Shown here: positions 59,986-64,000 of the stretch, piece by piece
How the letters are laid out: every line of letters begins with the position of its first letter
How positions within the stretch are numbered: position 1 is the first letter of the stretch
Assembly (NCBI RefSeq): GCF_002795865.1
Contig: NZ_CP024920.1
Span: forward strand, 372,001-436,000
Direction: 5' to 3'
DNA length: 64,000 bases
Origin: Qipengyuania seohaensis
GTDB lineage: Bacteria > Pseudomonadota > Alphaproteobacteria > Sphingomonadales > Sphingomonadaceae
Made by a program: the position numbers and the translations under genes
Notes under the pieces: model-generated
What the model saw: the letters and a program-made list of their open reading frames with translations, nothing else
Databases searched by the model: none
Told to the model about the DNA's origin: nothing

Positions 59986-61835
59986 GCCGCCATCTCGCGA
60001 AATTCCCGGTTTTCGCGGCACAGCCTTTCATAGGTCCCAGACGCCTCGATCATCCCGTTCTTCAGGTAGTAAAGTTGGTCGCAATTGCGCACGGTCGTGA
60101 GGCGATGTGCGATCATGACCACGGTTCGTTCGCCGCGCATAGCGTCGACTGCATCGATCACCGCCCGCTCGGTCGTATTGTCGAGCGCAGAAGTAGCCTC
60201 GTCGAGAACAATGATCGCGGGATCCTTGTAGAGCGCTCGGGCAATGCCGATACGCTGCCTTTCCCCACCCGAGATACGCACACCGCTCTCACCGACCAAC
60301 GTGTCGAGTCCATGCGGCTGACGTCCTATGAAAGCGCCCAATTGCGCGCTTTCGATAGCCCTTCCCAGTGCATCGTCGTCAATTTCGTGATCGTCGAGCC
60401 CGAGTGCGATATTGCTACGGATGGTGTCGTCGAGAAGATAGATCGCCTGCGGCACATAACCGACATGGTGCCTCCACGAACGCAGTTGGTCCGGTGCCAA
60501 CCGAATGCCGTCAACTTCAAGCCCACCGCGTTCCGGCTCGAGCAGACCGAGAAGCACGTCCACCAAAGTCGATTTGCCTGCGCCGGTCGAACCGACAAGG
60601 CCGACTGCAGACCCGACCTCTATGTCCAGACCCACACCTTTGAGCGCATGGCCGTCCGCGCCTTCATAGCGATGCCAGACTTCGGCAAGACCGATCGAAA
60701 GGGCCGGACTTTGCCAGCTACCCTCACTAGCGAATTCAGGTCCCTCGCTTTCCAGTTCGTCAAGGTCGCGAAAGATCGGATCAATCGAAACGAGGCTGTA
60801 GCGAAGGTCGGCGAATTGCGACATTGCGGCACTCGACGCCTCACGCAATCTGACAAGCCCGACGACGAAAAGTGACAGCGTGACGAGAATGGAATCCGTA
60901 CTTCGCCCGAGTAATACCAAACCCGCCGCCAAGGCCAGCAGACCGGTCATCGCGACCATTTCGGACGCAGGAGGAATGATCTTGGTGATGAGCATCTTGA
61001 AGCGGTTCACCATGGTAATGCGCCCCACCGCGGCCAATACCCGGCCGACGAAGAACTCTTCACGACCCAGCGTGCGGATTTCCTTGATCCCGCCGAAGGC
61101 CTGATAAAGCGACTGGTTAAACACCGCGCGATTTTCCTGCTGCACGAGGCCGTATGTCCTCAATCTCGTGCTGATCGTCATAACGCCAATCGCGGCGATC
61201 CCGCCCAGGAAGACGATCCACGCCATAGTGATCAAAGGTTCCACGGCCAGCAGGAAGATGAAAACGCTGATGAGTATGACCAGCTTTGTGAGCAATTCCA
61301 GCAAGGTGCTGATGACATTGTAGCACACGGTTATGACTTCGTTGTCGACGTTGCGGAGCAACTCCGATGTGTTCCGTTTGAGAAAGAACGGATAGGGCGC
61401 GCCCATGTACGCACGCATCAGCCGCGCCGCGATCGAGAGGCGCCGGTTCGTGACGTAACGGATTTGCAGGTAGTAGTTGAAGCCGAGGAAACCGTTCTTG
61501 ACGGCAAAGATCGCGATCAAGGCGGCCGCACCCCAGACGACCAGTGCGCGGTCGGTAAGATTCGCCGTGAGGCTCGCCATCAACGGGCCCGCAACCGGAA
61601 TATATTCCATGGCTTCTCGATCAACGACCGCGCTTACGAATGCTGGAACTGCCGCAAGGCCGACGACTTCTAGCGCTGCGCCCACGAGCATGAGCACGAA
61701 TAAGGCGATCGCATTTATGCGATCCTTGCGTGACAAGAGCGCGAGCAAACGGGCAAGCGATGTCCTGAACGATGCGTCCCGATCATCGGTCGCCGCTGCT
61801 TCGATGGTCTCTTGCCTCACGGGTGATGCGCTCAA
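59982..61835 (-). CDS. ABC transporter (permease-ATPase half-transporter), polysaccharide/lipid exporter type
   Basis: 617 residues from a TTG at 61835 that overlaps the GT4 stop (TTGA); GTG at 61820 is an alternative. An N-terminal six-helix permease (AIALFVLMLVGAALEVVGLA, LVILISVFIFLLAVEP) precedes an ATPase with Walker A VGSTGAGKST, signature ISGGERQRIGIARAL and Walker B IIVLDEATSALD. It probably flips a lipid-linked glycan across the inner membrane. Confidence 0.9.
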   Translation of the reverse strand: MSASPVRQETIEAAATDDRDASFRTSLARLLALLSRKDRINAIALFVLMLVGAALEVVGLAAVPAFVSAVVDREAMEYIPVAGPLMASLTANLTDRALVVWGAAALIAIFAVKNGFLGFNYYLQIRYVTNRRLSIAARLMRAYMGAPYPFFLKRNTSELLRNVDNEVITVCYNVISTLLELLTKLVILISVFIFLLAVEPLITMAWIVFLGGIAAIGVMTISTRLRTYGLVQQENRAVFNQSLYQAFGGIKEIRTLGREEFFVGRVLAAVGRITMVNRFKMLITKIIPPASEMVAMTGLLALAAGLVLLGRSTDSILVTLSLFVVGLVRLREASSAAMSQFADLRYSLVSIDPIFRDLDELESEGPEFASEGSWQSPALSIGLAEVWHRYEGADGHALKGVGLDIEVGSAVGLVGSTGAGKSTLVDVLLGLLEPERGGLEVDGIRLAPDQLRSWRHHVGYVPQAIYLLDDTIRSNIALGLDDHEIDDDALGRAIESAQLGAFIGRQPHGLDTLVGESGVRISGGERQRIGIARALYKDPAIIVLDEATSALDNTTERAVIDAVDAMRGERTVVMIAHRLTTVRNCDQLYYLKNGMIEASGTYERLCRENREFREMAA

Positions 61836-63007
61836 TTCGGCACACTCGAAGGTGCTGCGGTCGGCAAATGTCCGGCACTTTTCATGCCTGCCCGATCGAG
61901 CGCGCGGTCCCAAAGATCGGTCAGAAGGTGCTTGTGGTTTTCGATGTCGGATTTGCGGGCCTGTTCGAATCCACGTTCCCTCATCCCGTCAGGGACGGGC
62001 CCCGATACGATCGGAACCACGTCTTCGATGTGGTCGTAGAGATAGCCTGCTCCTTCGCCCACGTATTCAGCAAGGTCCGGACGAAGCCTCGGCATGCAAA
62101 CTCCCACACCGGATGCCTGAGCCTCTGCAATCGCCATGGGCCAGCCAACAGTGGGAATGTCGAAATCGCCGGTATAAACCAGCCACCGGTGCTTTTTGTA
62201 TTCGGCCGGCATCGCAGCAGGTTGGACCGGCTCCACAAATTCCACACCGGAGCCCATCTCAGCATCCTGCTCTTTCAGCCAGTCGAGGTGATAGCCCATC
62301 GCGTAGAGTCTGAAGGACTCGTTTGGCACGAGCTTTGCCAGCTTCAGGAATTCGGGCATCGCCTTTTTCGGTGTCGCAACACCGGTGTTCATGATCGCAT
62401 CGCCATTCTCGCTCTCATCGTAAAAAGCGGCGGTGCGAACGACGGGGAAGCAATCGATCAGCTTCTTGCCGTCGATGCCCATGCGTTCCAGCCAAGGGCG
62501 CGAAAACGGGAACGTCAGCACACCCAGACACAACTCGCTTTCCATGGCGCGTATGCCCTCGATAAACCACGGTGTACGCTCAAGCGGCTTAGACCGTTTG
62601 AGCATCTGCTTGATCCGACCCTTTATGCTCTTCTTGCGCAGGGCGACGGTATCGAAAGAATGGGTGCGTACGGTAAAAGGAATACCGGTCATTTCGGACA
62701 ACTGCCCAATGAAACGGAGTTCGGTGAGATAATGCGTATGGAGGATATGGGGCCGGATCTCTGCTACGGCCTGGGCGAATTCTTCTAGCGTTTCAGCGGT
62801 TCGGTAGGGGCGGTGATCTTCGTAGGCGATGTCCGGACCCCGCCGTGTCACGATATGGATGTCGTAGTCGTCTTCCAGCGCCTCTATCTCGTTCTTTATA
62901 TAGGTCTGGCTGATCTGCGGGTATTCTTTGAGCAGGAACATGATTCGCGGGCGTGCCGACTGATCTGCTTGGTCCTCGCGGCCGGGAAACTGGACGATTT
63001 CTGACAT
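61832..63007 (-). CDS. GT4-type glycosyltransferase
   Basis: 391 residues with a GT-B layout: N-terminal RIMFLLKEYPQISQTYIKNE, then HILHTHYLTELRF, and a C-terminal donor region with GWPMAIAEAQASGVGVCMPR (E-x7-E-like GT4 region). It has the SQTYI pattern of polysaccharide-chain transferases. It heads the overlapping run GT4-ABC-GT61-GT2x2. Confidence 0.85.
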   Translation of the reverse strand: MSEIVQFPGREDQADQSARPRIMFLLKEYPQISQTYIKNEIEALEDDYDIHIVTRRGPDIAYEDHRPYRTAETLEEFAQAVAEIRPHILHTHYLTELRFIGQLSEMTGIPFTVRTHSFDTVALRKKSIKGRIKQMLKRSKPLERTPWFIEGIRAMESELCLGVLTFPFSRPWLERMGIDGKKLIDCFPVVRTAAFYDESENGDAIMNTGVATPKKAMPEFLKLAKLVPNESFRLYAMGYHLDWLKEQDAEMGSGVEFVEPVQPAAMPAEYKKHRWLVYTGDFDIPTVGWPMAIAEAQASGVGVCMPRLRPDLAEYVGEGAGYLYDHIEDVVPIVSGPVPDGMRERGFEQARKSDIENHKHLLTDLWDRALDRAGMKSAGHLPTAAPSSVPN

Positions 63008-63135
63008 TGCTGCTCCGTGACGGTGACGACTCTGCCGGACAAGCGGTGCCAGCGGCGACGCGAAGCCAATCGCGTATACCGTTACGGAAGACTACAAACT
63101 GGGTTAGGGTTGCGGGCTGCTATGCGGCCGCAATC

Positions 63136-64000
63136 TCAGCCACTACTGGCGAGCCGCTTATAAAGCGCCGCGTATCGGTTGGCGGCTAATGCAGCAGAGA
63201 AGCTGCTTGCCCTTCGAATTGCCGCCTTGGACAAACCAGTGCGAAGGCTTTCGTCAGCTAAAATCATCCCAAGGCATCTCGCCAACTCTTCGGGGTTGTC
63301 CGGTTCGACAGTCATGCCAGCGCCGCAAAGGACTTGAGTAACCCCGCCCACGTCACTGGCTAGGCAAGGCAGACCGCACGCCATGGCTTCGATCAATGCG
63401 ACAGGCAGGCCTTCGCTCCGCGATGGCAGAACAAAGACATCGGAGTTCTGTAGAAGATTTAGCGTTTCCTGTTGGTTTAGCATTCCTGCGAAATTGACTC
63501 TCGCTTCGATCGCCAGTTGGCGAGCAAGTTCGATCAGCGCACTTCGTTCTTCACCGTCGCCTACCAATGTAAGTTCGCAGCTCCCGCTACCGTATTGTGG
63601 GTCAGCCAAAGCGCGCAGAAGCACATCATGGCCCTTGACGTGCTCAAGCCGACCTACCGATATCAGACGCATTGATCCGGGTTGTCGCTTTCCTCCAATC
63701 GGCTGGAAGACTTCCATGTCCACGCCATTGGGAATGACCTCTACTCGCTGCTGCGGCAGGGAACCGATGCGCAGCGCATGGTCGCGCAAATCTTCGGAGA
63801 CGACAGTGACGGCATCGGCCTCTTGCAAAAACCGTCCCAGATGGTCCCGGTCTCCCGGCCATGGTCGAAGCAGGTCGCTACCGTGCGCGGTTATCACGAC
63901 CTTGAAGCCGAGGAATCGCCGTAGCAGGAGGAAATAGTGGGCCCGCTTTGTAAGGAAATGGAGATGCACGATGTGTGGTCTGGTACGAAGCAGGGCTCCG
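63136..64000 (-). CDS. GT4-type glycosyltransferase (5' end outside window)
   Basis: The frame is open through the right window edge (GALLRTRPHIVHLHFLT before the first internal ATG at 63969), so the N-terminus is missing. Visible parts are VVITAHGSDLL, VEVIPNGVDMEVF, LISVGRLEHVKGHDVLLRAL and the GT4 motif VLPSRSEGLPVALIEAMACG. It is the next gene of the polysaccharide cluster, separated by 128 bases from the GT4 above. Confidence 0.88.
   Translation of the reverse strand, partial: GALLRTRPHIVHLHFLTKRAHYFLLLRRFLGFKVVITAHGSDLLRPWPGDRDHLGRFLQEADAVTVVSEDLRDHALRIGSLPQQRVEVIPNGVDMEVFQPIGGKRQPGSMRLISVGRLEHVKGHDVLLRALADPQYGSGSCELTLVGDGEERSALIELARQLAIEARVNFAGMLNQQETLNLLQNSDVFVLPSRSEGLPVALIEAMACGLPCLASDVGGVTQVLCGAGMTVEPDNPEELARCLGMILADESLRTGLSKAAIRRASSFSAALAANRYAALYKRLASSG

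Noticed and set aside
1-64000. CRISPR arrays and tRNA/rRNA genes
   Set aside because: No regularly spaced direct repeats and no cloverleaf or rRNA signatures were noticed by eye; a tool scan would be decisive.

Overview
The window looks like an alphaproteobacterium, most likely a sphingomonad of the Erythrobacteraceae type. This is inferred from high GC, gene style, the mix of F-type transfer genes with a CusCBA operon, and an envelope and oxidative-stress cluster. No rRNA, tRNA or CRISPR array was recognised. No replication-initiation or integrase gene is visible, so plasmid versus integrative element cannot be decided here.

Layout. (1) 1-5.6 kb, minus strand: copper/silver RND efflux operon (cusC, cusB with YHS and CusF-like domains, cusA cut by the window edge) plus a small Met/His/Cys-rich exported protein. 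(2) 5.7-26.6 kb: an F-type (MPF-F) conjugation block. Two small regulators (AlpA-like, XRE-like) diverge from a long, tightly overlapping transfer operon, traA-L-E-K-B-dsbC-V-C-(unknown)-trbI-S26 peptidase-traW-U-trbC-N-F-H-G. A secreted or anchored nuclease, small proteins and an S24 (LexA/CI-like) repressor follow. (3) 26.6-32.7 kb: visibly lower-GC cargo. It holds a helical-domain protein of the alpha-glutamyl/putrescinyl-thymine pyrophosphorylase / hmdU-kinase clade, converging on a three-gene operon (unknown alpha/beta protein, Nmad2, tandem MazG plus MazG_C), then a HigB toxin with a HigA antitoxin fused to an ImmA/IrrE protease. (4) 32.8-41.9 kb: MobF relaxase/helicase, TraD coupling protein, a small accessory protein, ssb, a HEPN gene broken by an amber codon, and an IS3 remnant. 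(5) 41.9-52.8 kb: 5'-nucleotidase-like HAD protein, hybrid histidine kinase, sterol-desaturase-like protein, DUF2061, cold-shock-like protein, catalase HPII, a DUF892 gene with an amber codon, fatty-acid desaturase, Crp/Fnr regulator. (6) 53-64 kb: exopolysaccharide genes (sugar-1-P transferase, GT2x2, GT61, ABC exporter, two GT4), with a SleB hydrolase, a Rap1a-like protein and a second Crp/Fnr regulator between them.

How it may work together. The conjugation block carries four GAAC-N7-GAAC (or GTTC-N7-GTTC) sites, the known alphaproteobacterial LexA box. They lie upstream of the regulator pair, of traA, of the S24 repressor and of the traD/traI operon. Nearby is a second shared motif, TGTAGGAAA/TTCCTA. 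This suggests an SOS-responsive transfer programme. The cargo behind the repressor is a candidate nucleotide/DNA-base modification or defence module, bounded by copies of a dispersed intergenic repeat.
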